NCBI GenBank assembly: GCA_965279095.1 | Contig: CBDIHH010000007.1 | Coordinates: forward strand, 930,001 to 994,000 | Origin: CBDIHH01 sp965279095 | GTDB lineage: Bacteria > Pseudomonadota > Alphaproteobacteria > Caulobacterales > Caulobacteraceae | Direction of reading: 5' to 3' | DNA: 64,000 nucleotides | Shown: positions 54,465 to 64,000 of the stretch, one piece after another | Layout: the number at the start of each line of letters is the position of its first letter | Numbering within the stretch: position 1 is the stretch's first letter | Position numbers and translations under genes: made by a program | Notes under the pieces: generated by a model | What the model saw: the letters and a program-made list of their open reading frames with translations, nothing else | Database searches by the model: none | Told to the model about the DNA's origin: nothing

Positions 54465-57400
54465 TCAGAGGATGAAGTCGGAGGCCAGCAGGCGGGCGTG
54501 ATGCTCGACCAAGAGGGCGAAGTCGGCCACGCCGTCGCCGTTGACGTCCCCTTGCACCAGATAGCCGTCGCCGCTGGCGGTCTGAATCAGTTGGCCAGCC
54601 GAACGGGTGAACTGGTCGACGAGGGTGAAGGCGTCGTCAGCCAGGGTCTGCTTGCTGGCGTCGATCTGCGACAGGTCGATCCGGTCGTGCTCGGCCGCGC
54701 TGAAGTCGACAATGCGGTCGGGCGCCGTGACCTTGGTCTCCACGAGCGCGCCGAACGTGAAGAGGTCGGCGCCGTCGCCGCCGACCAGGATGTCCGCCCC
54801 CCGGCCGCCCACCAGCACGTCATCCCCGGCGCCGCCATCCAGCTGGTTGGCGTGGCTGCTGCCGAGGAGGCGGTCGCCGAAGCGCGAGCCCACAAGGTTT
54901 TCGATACCGGAGAGCTTGTCGTTCCCGGCGCCGCCGGTGTCCTGCGCGACGGTCAGGCCCAGGTCGACGGCGACGCCGGAGCGGGCGTCGAAATAGGAGG
55001 CCGTGTCGATCCCCGCGCCCCCTGTGAGGGTGTCGTCGCCGGCCCCGCCGCCCAGCAGGTCGTCACCCTCCATGCCCTTGAGGCTGTCGCTCCCATCCGC
55101 CCCCAGCAGCACATTCGCCGCGGCGTCGCCCTTGAGGGTGTCGCCGAAGGCCGAGCCGACCAGATTCTCCACGCCGGTCAGCCGGTCGATGCCCGACCCC
55201 AGGGTCTTCTGGCCGCCCGGGGCGATCGACACCTTCACCGCCGCGGCGGCGCCGTCGTAGGAGACGGTATCGGAGCCGGCGGCGCCGTCGATGACATCGG
55301 GGCCTGGCCCCGCGACGAATAGGTCGTCCTCGGCCGAGCCGGTCATCGGCCCGCCGGCGGTCCCGGCGATGACCACATGGCTGTGGTCCAGCAGCTCCAG
55401 GACTCCCGGCGCCAGGTCCAGGGCGCCCTCGACCTGGCGCACATTGCCCACCGCGTCGGTGGCCACGACCACCACCCGGATCGCGCCAGGCTCCAGGCCG
55501 CCCAGGTTGACCCTGGCGCCGCCGGCGGCCGGCACGTCGACGGATAGGGTGCGCCCCGTGCTGTCGGTGAAGGTCGCCGTGGCTGTCGCATCCGCATCCA
55601 GCCCGCCCAAGGCGATCGGCACATAGCTCTTGGCGTAGGCGTCCACGGCGGCCGGCAGGCCGACGAAGGCGAGGGGCTCGCCGCCATCGGCGGTGGTGTC
55701 CAGGGTGAAGGTGACGGGCGCGCTGCGGGCGGTGTTGCCGACGTCGTCCAGCACCGCGGCGGAGACGGTGACCGGGCCGTCGGTCAGGCCGGCCAGATTC
55801 ACGAACGGCGCGCTGTTGCAGTTGGCCTTGACCACGGCGGTGTGGCCCGCCGCATCGGTGAAGGTCACCACCGCAATGGCGTCCCGGTCCAGACCAAGGA
55901 TCTCGAACGACAGCCGGGTCGCCGCTTGGGCATTGACCACAGGGGCGACGGACAGGGCGAGGTCGCCCAGCTGGTCGGCGGTGGAATCCAGGTTGAACTT
56001 GGTCTTGACCCCGTAGAGGACGGCGCCGGCGTCGTCCGTCTGCGTCAGGGAACCCTTGATGACGCCGTCGGCGAGGCCGGTGAGATCGGCGGTGATCACG
56101 CCGTCCGCCGTGGCCGTGACCTGGACGGTGTTGAACAGGCTGTCGGTGAAGGTCACGGTCGCGGTGCGGCCGGGGTCGATCCCGGCGACGGTGAAGGCGG
56201 CGTGAGTCTTGAGCCCCGCGCCGATGGCGATGGGCGCGGAAAGGGTCAGGCCGGTGTCGGCGTTGGGGTCAATGACCAGGGACTCGGCGACGCCGACGGC
56301 GACCTCGCCATTCATCTCCGTCGCCGCGACAGAGGTCGTGATCACGCCGTTGGCCAGACTGCTCAGGTCGGCCGTCCAGGCGCCGTTCCCGGCCGCCTTG
56401 ACCTGGACCTTGGCGTGCAGGGAGTCGGTGAAGGTGATCACCGCCCGCGCGCCCTCGTCGAGACCGGTCAGCTTGAAGCCCACCGCATCCTTGCTGGTGG
56501 CGCCGACCGTGCTCCGGTCCATGGTCACCGCAAGGTCGCCGTCCTCCCCGTCGCTGGCGTGGATCGAATAGGCGTGGATGTAGTCGATCTGCATCGACGC
56601 GCTGGCGAGGCTGGGATCGGGATCGCCGGGGAAGTTGCCGCCCACCGCCAGGTTGAGCAGCAGATACATCGGCACGTCCATGTCGGCCGGGGTCGCCATG
56701 GCGTAGGCGAGCTTGCCGTCCAGGTACCAGAGGAGATCCTTGTTGGTCCACATCACGCCGTAGGTGTGGAACTGGGAATCGATGTCGGGCACGAAGGCGA
56801 CGCCGCCGTTGACGCCGTTCACCGCGCTGTGGCTGGTGAAATAGGCGGTCGTGCCGCCGATCTGCTCGACAACGTCCAGCTCCGGCGGCGAGGCGAAGGA
56901 GGCGGGCAACAGCCAGAAGGCGGGCCAAAGCCCGTCGCCCAAAGGCAGCTGGGCGCGGATCTCGTAATAGCCGTAGGTCTGGGAAAAGCTCTTCGCCGTG
57001 GTCAGCAGGCCCGACTGATAGTTGTAGAACCAAAGGTCCTGCTTCTCGGCGTCGGTGGTCGCGGTCGCGGTGATGGTGAGCACCCCGTCGTCGACCGAGA
57101 ACGGATCCAGCCCGAGGGGCGCGGCGCCCACCCCGGCGAACAGGGGATCCACATAGATCTGCTGCTCGTCGTTGTTGTGCAGGGTGTGGCTGGTGTATTC
57201 GCGCGGCCCCGACTGGGCCCCGGTGGAGAAGTTGGTGTTCCACACGCCGCTGCCGCTGGCCGGGTCGTAGAAGCTGAGGGGGCCCGAGAAGTCGTCGTGG
57301 AACGACAGCCGCAGGTTGGCGGCGTCATAGGCCAGCTGGAAGTCGCTGGGCTGGAAACCGGCGATGGTCTTGTTCAGGAACTTGATGGCGTCGGTGGGCG

Positions 57401-57971
57401 ACAGCTGCAGCACCACGTCCGCGCCGACCTGGGTCATCGCGGCGGTGACCTCGCCCAGGGTGTGGAACCCGTAGTCGGACACCCGCACGCGGTCCATCTG
57501 GGCGCCGTTGAAGTCGGTCAGGACATCGTAGCCCGACCCCGGCGTGAAGATGAAGGTGTCCGCGCCGCCCTTGCCGGAGATGACGTCGTTGCCCGCGCCG
57601 CCCACGAAGATCTGGGGGTTCTTGTCGCCGACGATCAGGTTGTCCAGGTCGTTGGCGGTGACGCTCATCTTGGTGGTGACGAACAGGTTCTCCACATGGT
57701 CCGCGAGGGTGAAGCGCTTGAGGCCGCTGACCTGGACCGTGTCGACCCCGGCGCCCGCGCCCTCGACCACCTGGTCGTTGGGGGACTGGATCCGGTACGT
57801 GTCGTCCCCGAGGCCCCCCACCAGGATACGGCCGCCGCCGCCGCCGATCAGCAGGTCGGCGCCGTCGGTTCCCAACACGGGCTCGTCCCCCGGCCCGCCG
57901 GTCACGGTGGTCGTCGGCAGGGCGCTCAGGGCGACGATCTGCCCGAAGAAATCACGGTACTGCACAGCCAT
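54465..57971 (-). CDS. Secreted GH16 glycosidase with Ig-like and RTX domains (copy 3)
   Basis: 1168 residues on the minus strand, convergent with copy 2 and of nearly the same length and layout. GH16 motif E364-L-D-V-V-E369, preceded by the N-terminal beta-roll. Ig-like repeats (about 490-870) and RTX repeats follow. The C-terminal block repeats G-D-V-N-G-D-G-V-A-D-F and ends L-A-S-D-F-I-L. The shared position of the catalytic Glu and near-identical tail blocks show recent common ancestry with copy 2, as an inverted duplication. Confidence 0.88.
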   Translation of the reverse strand: MAVQYRDFFGQIVALSALPTTTVTGGPGDEPVLGTDGADLLIGGGGGRILVGGLGDDTYRIQSPNDQVVEGAGAGVDTVQVSGLKRFTLADHVENLFVTTKMSVTANDLDNLIVGDKNPQIFVGGAGNDVISGKGGADTFIFTPGSGYDVLTDFNGAQMDRVRVSDYGFHTLGEVTAAMTQVGADVVLQLSPTDAIKFLNKTIAGFQPSDFQLAYDAANLRLSFHDDFSGPLSFYDPASGSGVWNTNFSTGAQSGPREYTSHTLHNNDEQQIYVDPLFAGVGAAPLGLDPFSVDDGVLTITATATTDAEKQDLWFYNYQSGLLTTAKSFSQTYGYYEIRAQLPLGDGLWPAFWLLPASFASPPELDVVEQIGGTTAYFTSHSAVNGVNGGVAFVPDIDSQFHTYGVMWTNKDLLWYLDGKLAYAMATPADMDVPMYLLLNLAVGGNFPGDPDPSLASASMQIDYIHAYSIHASDGEDGDLAVTMDRSTVGATSKDAVGFKLTGLDEGARAVITFTDSLHAKVQVKAAGNGAWTADLSSLANGVITTSVAATEMNGEVAVGVAESLVIDPNADTGLTLSAPIAIGAGLKTHAAFTVAGIDPGRTATVTFTDSLFNTVQVTATADGVITADLTGLADGVIKGSLTQTDDAGAVLYGVKTKFNLDSTADQLGDLALSVAPVVNAQAATRLSFEILGLDRDAIAVVTFTDAAGHTAVVKANCNSAPFVNLAGLTDGPVTVSAAVLDDVGNTARSAPVTFTLDTTADGGEPLAFVGLPAAVDAYAKSYVPIALGGLDADATATATFTDSTGRTLSVDVPAAGGARVNLGGLEPGAIRVVVVATDAVGNVRQVEGALDLAPGVLELLDHSHVVIAGTAGGPMTGSAEDDLFVAGPGPDVIDGAAGSDTVSYDGAAAAVKVSIAPGGQKTLGSGIDRLTGVENLVGSAFGDTLKGDAAANVLLGADGSDSLKGMEGDDLLGGGAGDDTLTGGAGIDTASYFDARSGVAVDLGLTVAQDTGGAGNDKLSGIENLVGSRFGDRLLGSSHANQLDGGAGDDVLVGGRGADILVGGDGADLFTFGALVETKVTAPDRIVDFSAAEHDRIDLSQIDASKQTLADDAFTLVDQFTRSAGQLIQTASGDGYLVQGDVNGDGVADFALLVEHHARLLASDFIL

Positions 57972-58293
57972 TAAGCAGAAATCCAGCCGAACAATTCAAA
58001 GGAACTCATGCGGAAATATCGTTGGCTGCTGCAAGGCCATGCGCCGTCTGCGGTCATCAGTCGCAGGAGCGAAGAGGGAATGCGGCTTACGCGGGACGCT
58101 GAACACATGCCTCTCGGACCCCATTTCTTCATCAATGCAGCAATCCCACTCAGGGCTGACCAGAGACGGTCCTTGCGCCGAACGCCAACGCTAACAACCG
58201 TCACGGGTTATTGCCCCTTCATCCGGCCGCTCGTTCCGATACTCGCCCGGGCCAAATCGCTTGGATAGGAGGCGACCCCGCCTGCTTCCCGAC
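57972..58293. other. Intergenic region between GH16 copies 3 and 4
   Basis: 322 bases, AT-richer than the coding parts. It should hold the promoter of copy 3 (leftward) and the end of copy 4's transcript. No convincing gene, hairpin or box is seen. Confidence 0.5.
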
Positions 58294-61200
58294 CTAGAGG
58301 ATGAAGTCCGCCGCCGACAGCGGCGCGGGGGTGTCCACCAGGATGGCGAAGTCGGCCTTGCCGTCCCCGTTGGTGTCACCCTGGACCAGATAGCCGCCGC
58401 CCTGGGCCGTGCTGGTCAGCTGCCCCGCCACGTGGGTGAAGGCCGCGGCCCAGATGAAGGGGTCGTCGCCGGCGACCTTGGTGTTGGCGTCGATCAGCGA
58501 CAGGTCGATCCTGTCGCCCTGGGCCGTCGAGAAGTCGAAGATGTGGTCCCGCTTGTCGGCGGTGGTCTTGCTGTCGGTGAGGGCGACGTAGACGAAGGTG
58601 TCCGCCCCGGCCCCGCCATACAGGGCGTCCGCGCCCCGGCCCCCGGTCAGGCGGTCGCCCCCCAGGCCGCCGCTAAGGGTGTTGGCGCCGTCATTGCCGG
58701 TCAGCAGGTCGTTGAAGTCCGATCCCCAGATCCCCTCCATGCCCCCCAGGGTGTCGAGCCCCGCGCCGCCGGTGTCCTGAGCCGTCTTGAGCATCAGCGT
58801 CACCGTAACGCCGGCGCGGGCGTCGAAATAGGAGGCGATGTCGATCCCGGCGCTGCCGTTCAGGACATCGTCGCCCTCGCCGCCCGCCAGAACATCGTCG
58901 CCCGCGCCGCCGTTGAGGCTGTCGTTGAAGGCGCCGCCCATGAGGATATTGGCGCCGTCCGAGCCGGTCAGCTTGTCGTTGAAGGCCGAGCCGATGAGGT
59001 TCTGCACCGAGACGAAGGTGTCGAGGCCATAGCCCTTGGCCTGGGCGGTCGCCAGGTTGGCGGTGACCCCCAGGGTCGCGCGATCATAGGAGACGGTGTT
59101 GGCCCCGCCGCTCCCGTCGATCGCCTCGTCCCCGGGGCCGGCCACGATCAGATCCGCGCCGGCGGAGCCGGTGACGGCGCCGCTGCCCCCCGGGGCGAGG
59201 AGGACCGCGCTGGCGTTCAGAGGATCCATCAGCCCGGGCGCCAGGTCGAGGGCCCCGACGGCGGTGACGGTCGGCGAGCCGTTCACCTGGAGGCTGACCT
59301 GCACCGATCCCGCGGCCAGGGCCGTGAGGTCCACATAGAGCCGGCCGTCGGCGGCGACCGGGGCCTGCACCGAACCGCCGGCCTGGTCCGTGAAGGTGAG
59401 CACCGCGCCGGCGCCGGTCAGGCCGACCACCGAGACGGGCACATAGCCCTTCTGGAAGGCGTTCACCGAGGGCTGGGACAGCGACACGGAGACCCCGGCG
59501 GGCGGGGCGGATGTGTCCAGGGTCAGGAAGAAGCCGGTTCCGACCGCCTTGTTGTCGGTTCGGTCGATGGCGGTCAGGGCGGCGGTGACCTTGCCGTCGA
59601 CAAAGCCGGTGAGGTCGACCACGGCCGCGCCATTGGCCGCGACGATCGCGTTGGCCTTGTGGCCGACGAGATCGGTGAAGGTCACCACCGCCGAGGCGTC
59701 GGCGTCCAGCCCCTGCACGGTGAAGCCGGCGTTGGCGCGGTTCGCGGCCCCGACGGTGGCGCTGATGGGCGCGCCGGACAGCTTCAGTCCGGCGTCGGCG
59801 GTGCTGTCGAGCAGCAGGGTCATCGGCGCGGCGGCGGAGGTGTTGCCGGCGTCGTCGATCCCGGCGACGGTCACCGTCACCGCTCCGTCGGTGAGGCCGG
59901 CCAGGCTGATGAAGGGCGAGCTGTTGCTGTTGACGACCGTCTTGGCGGTGTGCCCGGCGGCGTCCGTGAAGGTGATCGTCGCCGCCGTGTCCTTGTCCAC
60001 CCCGGCCACCGAGAAGGCGTATTTGGACTGGTTCAGTCCGTTGACGATGCGTGTGCCTTGGAACGCCAGATCCCCCAGGTCGTCGCCGGTGGTGTCCAGC
60101 ATGAACCGACCAGGCGCGCCGGTGAGGACATGGCCGGCGCCGTCCGCCTCCTGTAGCGCCACGGTGATGGCGCCATCGACCAGGCTGGTCAGATCGACCG
60201 TGAAGGCGCCGTTGGCCGCCGCCGCGGCGACGGCGGTGTGGCCGAGGCTGTCGGTGAAGGTGATGGTGGCGCCATAGCCGGCGTCCAGGCCCGACAGGTT
60301 GAAGGTGGCCGCGGCCTCCTGGGCCTGGCCGAGGACGAAGGGCAGGGCGACCTTCAGTCCCCCGTCGACGCCGGGGTCGATGGTGAAGCTCTGTCCCAGG
60401 CCAGAGACGACGCCGCCGCCGGCGAGGGTCTCCTGCAAGCTCATGGTGATCGCGCCGTTGGCCAGGGACGTGAGGTCGGCGTTCCCCTGGCCGTTGGCGG
60501 CCAGCACCACTTCGACCGTCCCGCCAAGGCTGTCGGTGAAGGTCACCTTGGCCGTGGCGCCGGCGTCCAGGCCGGTGAGGGTGAAGCCCAGGTTGTGCTT
60601 CTGCTGCTCGCCGATGAGCGAGCCATTGACGCGCACGCCCAGATCGCCGTCCGTACCGCCCGTGGCGTCGAGGGAGTAGGCGCGCACATAGTCGACCTGG
60701 AAGTCGGCGCTGGTGAAGGTCTTGGGCGGGTCGCCGGGGAAGCCGCCGCCCACCGCCAGGTTCAGCAGCAGATACATCGGCTTGTTCATGTCGGCCGGGG
60801 TGGGGGCGGTCGCCACCGCCCCTCCGTCCACATACCAGGTGAGGCCCGTGGTGCTCCACAGCACCCCGTAGGTGTGGAACTGGCTGGAGATATTGGGGAC
60901 GAAGGACGTCGAGCCGACCACGCCGTTGACGTTGCTGTGGCTGGTGAAATAGGCCGTGTCCCCGCCGATCTGCTCGACCACGTCCAGTTCGGGGGGCGAG
61001 CTGAAGCTGGTGGGCAGGAGCCAGAAGGCGGGCCACACGCCCTGGCCCGACGGCATCTTGGCGCTGACCTCGAAGTAGCCGTAGGTCTGGGAGAAGCTGT
61101 AGGCCGTGGTCAGCAGTCCCGAGGCGTATTTGTAGAACCACAGGTCGGGCTGCTCGGCCTTGGTGGTGGCGCGGGCCTTGATGTCGAGGACGCCGCCGCT

Positions 61201-62076
61201 GACGGTGAAAGGGTTCAGACCCAGGGGCGCATCACCCGAGCCCACGAAGCTGGGATCGACGTAGAGCTGCTTCTCGTCGTTGTTGCGCAGGGTCCGGCTG
61301 GTGTAGGCGCGGGGGCCGTTCTGGTCCCCGGTGGCGAAGTTGGGGCTCCACACCCCCGTGTCGGATTGGGAATCATAGAAGTCCAGCGGCGCGGAGAACT
61401 CGTCGCTGAACGTCAGCTGGTGGTGGCCCGTGTCCACCCCGAGCTGGAAGTCGCTGGCCTGGAAGTCGGCGATGGTCGCGCCCAGGAATTTGATGGCGCT
61501 GGTGGGCGACAGCTGCAGCACCACGTCCGAGCCCGACTGGGTCATGGCCGCCAGGACCTGGGCGAAGGTGGTGAAGCCGTAGTCCAGGAGGCGAACCTGG
61601 TCGGACTGGGCGTCGCTGAAGTCGGTGATCACGTCGTAGCCGGAGTTGGCCCCGAAGATGAAGATGTCGGCGCCGGCCCCGCCGACCATGACGTCATTCC
61701 CGGCCCCGCCGGTGATCGTCTGGGCGTTGATGTTGCCGACGATCAGATTGGCCTTGTCGTTGCCCACCGCCGTCATCTTGCCGAACAGCAGCAGGTTCTC
61801 GATCTCGGCCGGCAGGGAATAGAGACCCACGTTGCGGACTTGGACGGTGTCGACGCCCGAGCCGGCCTGCTCCAGCACGGAGTCCGCGGCGACGTTGACC
61901 TGGTAAGTGTCGTCGCCCGACCCGCCGCTCATGGCGTGTCCCGCGCCCCCGCCCACCAGCAGATCCGCCCCGACGCTTCCCGTCAGGGGCTCGGAGCCGC
62001 TGCTGCCGGTCACCGTGTTGGTGGGCGTGGCGCTCTGGTCAACGATGGCGCCGAAGAAGTCGCGATATGTGGGCAT
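58294..62076 (-). CDS. Secreted GH16 glycosidase with Ig-like and RTX domains (copy 4)
   Basis: 1260 residues. Start T-Y-R-D-F-F-G. The N-terminal beta-roll, then GH16 with E363-L-D-V-V-E368. A longer set of Ig-like repeats than copies 2 and 3 follows (about 480-960). RTX repeats lead to G-D-T-N-G-D-G-K-A-D-F, and it ends S-A-A-D-F-I-L. It shares the catalytic block P-P-E-L-D-V-V-E-Q-I-G-G with copy 3, its closest visible relative. Confidence 0.88.
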   Translation of the reverse strand: MPTYRDFFGAIVDQSATPTNTVTGSSGSEPLTGSVGADLLVGGGAGHAMSGGSGDDTYQVNVAADSVLEQAGSGVDTVQVRNVGLYSLPAEIENLLLFGKMTAVGNDKANLIVGNINAQTITGGAGNDVMVGGAGADIFIFGANSGYDVITDFSDAQSDQVRLLDYGFTTFAQVLAAMTQSGSDVVLQLSPTSAIKFLGATIADFQASDFQLGVDTGHHQLTFSDEFSAPLDFYDSQSDTGVWSPNFATGDQNGPRAYTSRTLRNNDEKQLYVDPSFVGSGDAPLGLNPFTVSGGVLDIKARATTKAEQPDLWFYKYASGLLTTAYSFSQTYGYFEVSAKMPSGQGVWPAFWLLPTSFSSPPELDVVEQIGGDTAYFTSHSNVNGVVGSTSFVPNISSQFHTYGVLWSTTGLTWYVDGGAVATAPTPADMNKPMYLLLNLAVGGGFPGDPPKTFTSADFQVDYVRAYSLDATGGTDGDLGVRVNGSLIGEQQKHNLGFTLTGLDAGATAKVTFTDSLGGTVEVVLAANGQGNADLTSLANGAITMSLQETLAGGGVVSGLGQSFTIDPGVDGGLKVALPFVLGQAQEAAATFNLSGLDAGYGATITFTDSLGHTAVAAAAANGAFTVDLTSLVDGAITVALQEADGAGHVLTGAPGRFMLDTTGDDLGDLAFQGTRIVNGLNQSKYAFSVAGVDKDTAATITFTDAAGHTAKTVVNSNSSPFISLAGLTDGAVTVTVAGIDDAGNTSAAAPMTLLLDSTADAGLKLSGAPISATVGAANRANAGFTVQGLDADASAVVTFTDLVGHKANAIVAANGAAVVDLTGFVDGKVTAALTAIDRTDNKAVGTGFFLTLDTSAPPAGVSVSLSQPSVNAFQKGYVPVSVVGLTGAGAVLTFTDQAGGSVQAPVAADGRLYVDLTALAAGSVQVSLQVNGSPTVTAVGALDLAPGLMDPLNASAVLLAPGGSGAVTGSAGADLIVAGPGDEAIDGSGGANTVSYDRATLGVTANLATAQAKGYGLDTFVSVQNLIGSAFNDKLTGSDGANILMGGAFNDSLNGGAGDDVLAGGEGDDVLNGSAGIDIASYFDARAGVTVTLMLKTAQDTGGAGLDTLGGMEGIWGSDFNDLLTGNDGANTLSGGLGGDRLTGGRGADALYGGAGADTFVYVALTDSKTTADKRDHIFDFSTAQGDRIDLSLIDANTKVAGDDPFIWAAAFTHVAGQLTSTAQGGGYLVQGDTNGDGKADFAILVDTPAPLSAADFIL

Positions 62077-62248
62077 GGCCTGCCTTGAGCGCCGAAACGG
62101 ACTGGGACTGCGAGGGGCCCTGCAACGCTTGCGCCAGGATTTCCGTCAACGGAACCTTAACGGAATCCCGACGGGTCACCAAGCGTGGCCATGATGCCCG
62201 GGCCGCGGCGCCGGGCGGTGCGGCCGGGGTGGGCCCGGGCCCCCATCC

Positions 62249-64000
62249 CTAGAGGATGAAGTCGCTCGCCAGCAGGTCCGTCGCGCCCTGGATGAACAGG
62301 TGGAAGTCCGACGAGCTGTCGCCATTCAGGTCGGCGTAGACGTGGACGCCGGTGGCGTCGATGACATAGCGCAGCTCGCCGGAATGGAAGCTGTAGCGGT
62401 CGGCGCCGATGAAGGTGAAGTTCTGGTCGCCGCCCTTGTTCTTGTTGGCGTCCATCCGGATCAGGTCGATCAAGTCGCCTTCGGTTCGCGAGAAATCCGT
62501 GATGGTGTCGTAGTTGGGATTCTTGCTTTCGCTTCCCAGGATGAACATGAAGGCGTCGGCGTCGCTGCCGCCGGTGAGCAGGTCGCCCCCGGCGCCGCCG
62601 ATCAGGGTGTCGGCCCCGGCCCCGCCGAACAGGGTGTCCATCCCCGCGCCGCCATCGAGGCGGTTGGCGCCGCTGTCGCCGATGAGGTTGTCGGCGAAGC
62701 CCGATCCGGTCAGGTTCTCGATCCCCACAAGAGTATCGACCCCCGCGCCGCCCGTGTCTTGGGGTCCCGCCTGGTCCAGGCGCACCGTCACGCCGGCCGT
62801 GGCGTTGCGGTAGCCGGCGGTGTCCTGGCCTTCGCCGCCATTGATCAAGTCGTCGCCGCCGCCGCCGCTCAGCACGTCGTCGCCAAGGCCGCCGGAGAGG
62901 GTATTGGCGCCGGCGTCGCCGCCCAGGGCGTCGTCAAACGCCGAGCCCACCAGGTTCTCGATGCCGGTGAGGGTGTCGACCCCCGCCCCGGCCGTATACT
63001 GGGCGATGGTCATGGCCAGGTCGACCGCGACCCCCGAAGCGGCAGAGGCGTAGGTCGCGGTGTCGACGCCGGCGCCCCCGTCCAGATGGTCGGCGCCGAG
63101 GCCGCCGCTGAGCACGTCGTCCCCGCCCATCCCCTGCAGGTGGTCGTCGCCCTTCTGTCCCGACAGGGTGTCTGCGGCGTCCGTGCCGACGACGTCCAGG
63201 CCCACATTGGGCGGCATGGCGTTGACGGTCGCGGCGGTGGCGTCGGGATCGACGGAATAGGCGTGGATGAAGTCGATCTTCATCTCCGCGGAGACGAAGT
63301 CCGCCGGCACCGGCCCGGCCCATTTCCCGCCCAGCGCCAGATTGGCGAGGATATACATGGGCTTGTTGAGATCGGCGGGGGTGGCCATGGAGTTGACCTC
63401 GACGCCGTCGATATACCAGGCGATCTCCTGGGCGGTCCAAAGCAGGCCATAGGTGTGGAACTGGGTGACGTCGTCGACCGGGATCCCGATGCTGCTCTTA
63501 GTCCGGATGCCGTCCTGCCAGTAGTGGGCGGTCTGGTAGGACATGTTGGAGCCGACCAGCTCGGTGACATCCACCTCCAGGCCGTAGCTCTGGTCCTTGG
63601 GCAGCAGCCAGAAGGCCGGCCAGACTCCCTTGCCGGTGGGCATGGCGGCCCGCATCTCGAAATAGCCGTACTGCTGGTAGAAGGTGTCCGCGGTCGTCAG
63701 CAGCCCCGAGGTATAGGGCTGGTTCCACAGGACGCCGAGGTCCTCGGTCGGGGTCTTTTCCGCCTTGATGGTGAGGACGCCGTCGCTCACCGAGAAGGGG
63801 TTGAGGCCCAGGGGCGTCTGGCCCGACCCGGCATAGGTGGGATCGACGTAGATCTGCTGTTCGTCGTTGTTGGTATGCGACAGCCGGGACTTGGGCCCAT
63901 CCGGGGAGCCGTGGTTGAAATTGGGGGCCCACACGCCGGCGCCCGTGGCCGCGTCATAGAAGCTGGGGGTGGTGGTGAACTCGTCGGCGAAGGTCTGCGC
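62249..64000 (-). CDS. Secreted GH16 glycosidase with RTX repeats (copy 5), cut by window edge
   Basis: The frame is open to base 64000, so the N-terminus lies outside the window. The visible 583 residues start inside the GH16 domain (Q-T-F-A-D-E-F) and include the catalytic variant E-V-D-V-T-E. RTX repeats follow directly, without Ig-like modules, as in copy 1. The end reads L-L-A-S-D-F-I-L. The shorter layout and the T in the catalytic motif make it the most divergent copy. Confidence 0.85.
   Translation of the reverse strand, partial: AQTFADEFTTTPSFYDAATGAGVWAPNFNHGSPDGPKSRLSHTNNDEQQIYVDPTYAGSGQTPLGLNPFSVSDGVLTIKAEKTPTEDLGVLWNQPYTSGLLTTADTFYQQYGYFEMRAAMPTGKGVWPAFWLLPKDQSYGLEVDVTELVGSNMSYQTAHYWQDGIRTKSSIGIPVDDVTQFHTYGLLWTAQEIAWYIDGVEVNSMATPADLNKPMYILANLALGGKWAGPVPADFVSAEMKIDFIHAYSVDPDATAATVNAMPPNVGLDVVGTDAADTLSGQKGDDHLQGMGGDDVLSGGLGADHLDGGAGVDTATYASAASGVAVDLAMTIAQYTAGAGVDTLTGIENLVGSAFDDALGGDAGANTLSGGLGDDVLSGGGGDDLINGGEGQDTAGYRNATAGVTVRLDQAGPQDTGGAGVDTLVGIENLTGSGFADNLIGDSGANRLDGGAGMDTLFGGAGADTLIGGAGGDLLTGGSDADAFMFILGSESKNPNYDTITDFSRTEGDLIDLIRMDANKNKGGDQNFTFIGADRYSFHSGELRYVIDATGVHVYADLNGDSSSDFHLFIQGATDLLASDFIL

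Noticed and set aside
62200..62248. GC palindrome after GH16 copy 5 as terminator
   Set aside because: The gggcccgggccc core is short and the flanks pair poorly, so it is not supported as a feature.

Overview
The window is uniformly GC-rich, with dense, often overlapping operons. Its conserved genes (hisBHAFE, hrcA-grpE facing away from rph, rdgB-hemW, dnaK-dnaJ, tsaD-gpsA) point to an alphaproteobacterium of the Caulobacter/Phenylobacterium kind. That placement rests on gene content and synteny, not on a database search.

Bases 1-23,000 are mostly housekeeping. They hold a partial GST, an odd alpha/beta hydrolase, a histidine operon read leftward (PfkB kinase, hisB, hisH, hisA, hisF, hisE), endonuclease III, a DUF2244 protein, MoeB, HemW, RdgB, a second GST, RNase PH, hrcA-grpE, an AlkB-type dioxygenase, a TetR regulator and dnaK/dnaJ. 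Both heat-shock units carry good RpoH-type promoters (CTTG-N17-box).

Bases 18,563-34,826 form a surface-polysaccharide island. Five genes (N-acetyltransferase, UDP-GlcNAc 6-dehydrogenase, aminotransferase, Gfo/Idh/MocA oxidoreductase, 2-epimerase) match the steps to UDP-2,3-diacetamido-mannuronic acid. Next come three very large glycosyltransferase-like proteins that share a central domain, plus an asparagine synthase. The same C-terminal module occurs in all three large proteins (twice in one) and, more divergently, as a separate small gene. A run of 14 G lies in the divergent promoter region of this island.

Bases 34,833-36,374 are a small AT-richer insert next to tRNA-Thr(CGT). It holds a SUKH (SMI1/KNR4) immunity-type gene and, overlapping it, an HNH-type nuclease toxin gene broken by one in-frame TAG.

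Bases 36,451-44,795 hold a flavin monooxygenase, hemD, tsaD, gpsA, a YciI protein, two tandem Rieske ferredoxins, a creatininase-family amidase, an FkbM methyltransferase, a DUF2061 membrane protein and tRNA-Ala(CGC).

From 44,968 to the end the theme is exopolysaccharide and secreted enzymes. A sugar-phosphate transferase and a small lipoprotein are followed by five GH16 glycosidases of the RTX/type I secretion class, in both orientations, the last cut by the window edge. Each has an N-terminal Ca-binding beta-roll, a GH16 domain with ExDxxE, and a C-terminal RTX tail; four end in IL and the fifth in LILA. No type I secretion transporter lies in the window, so these proteins presumably use one encoded elsewhere.
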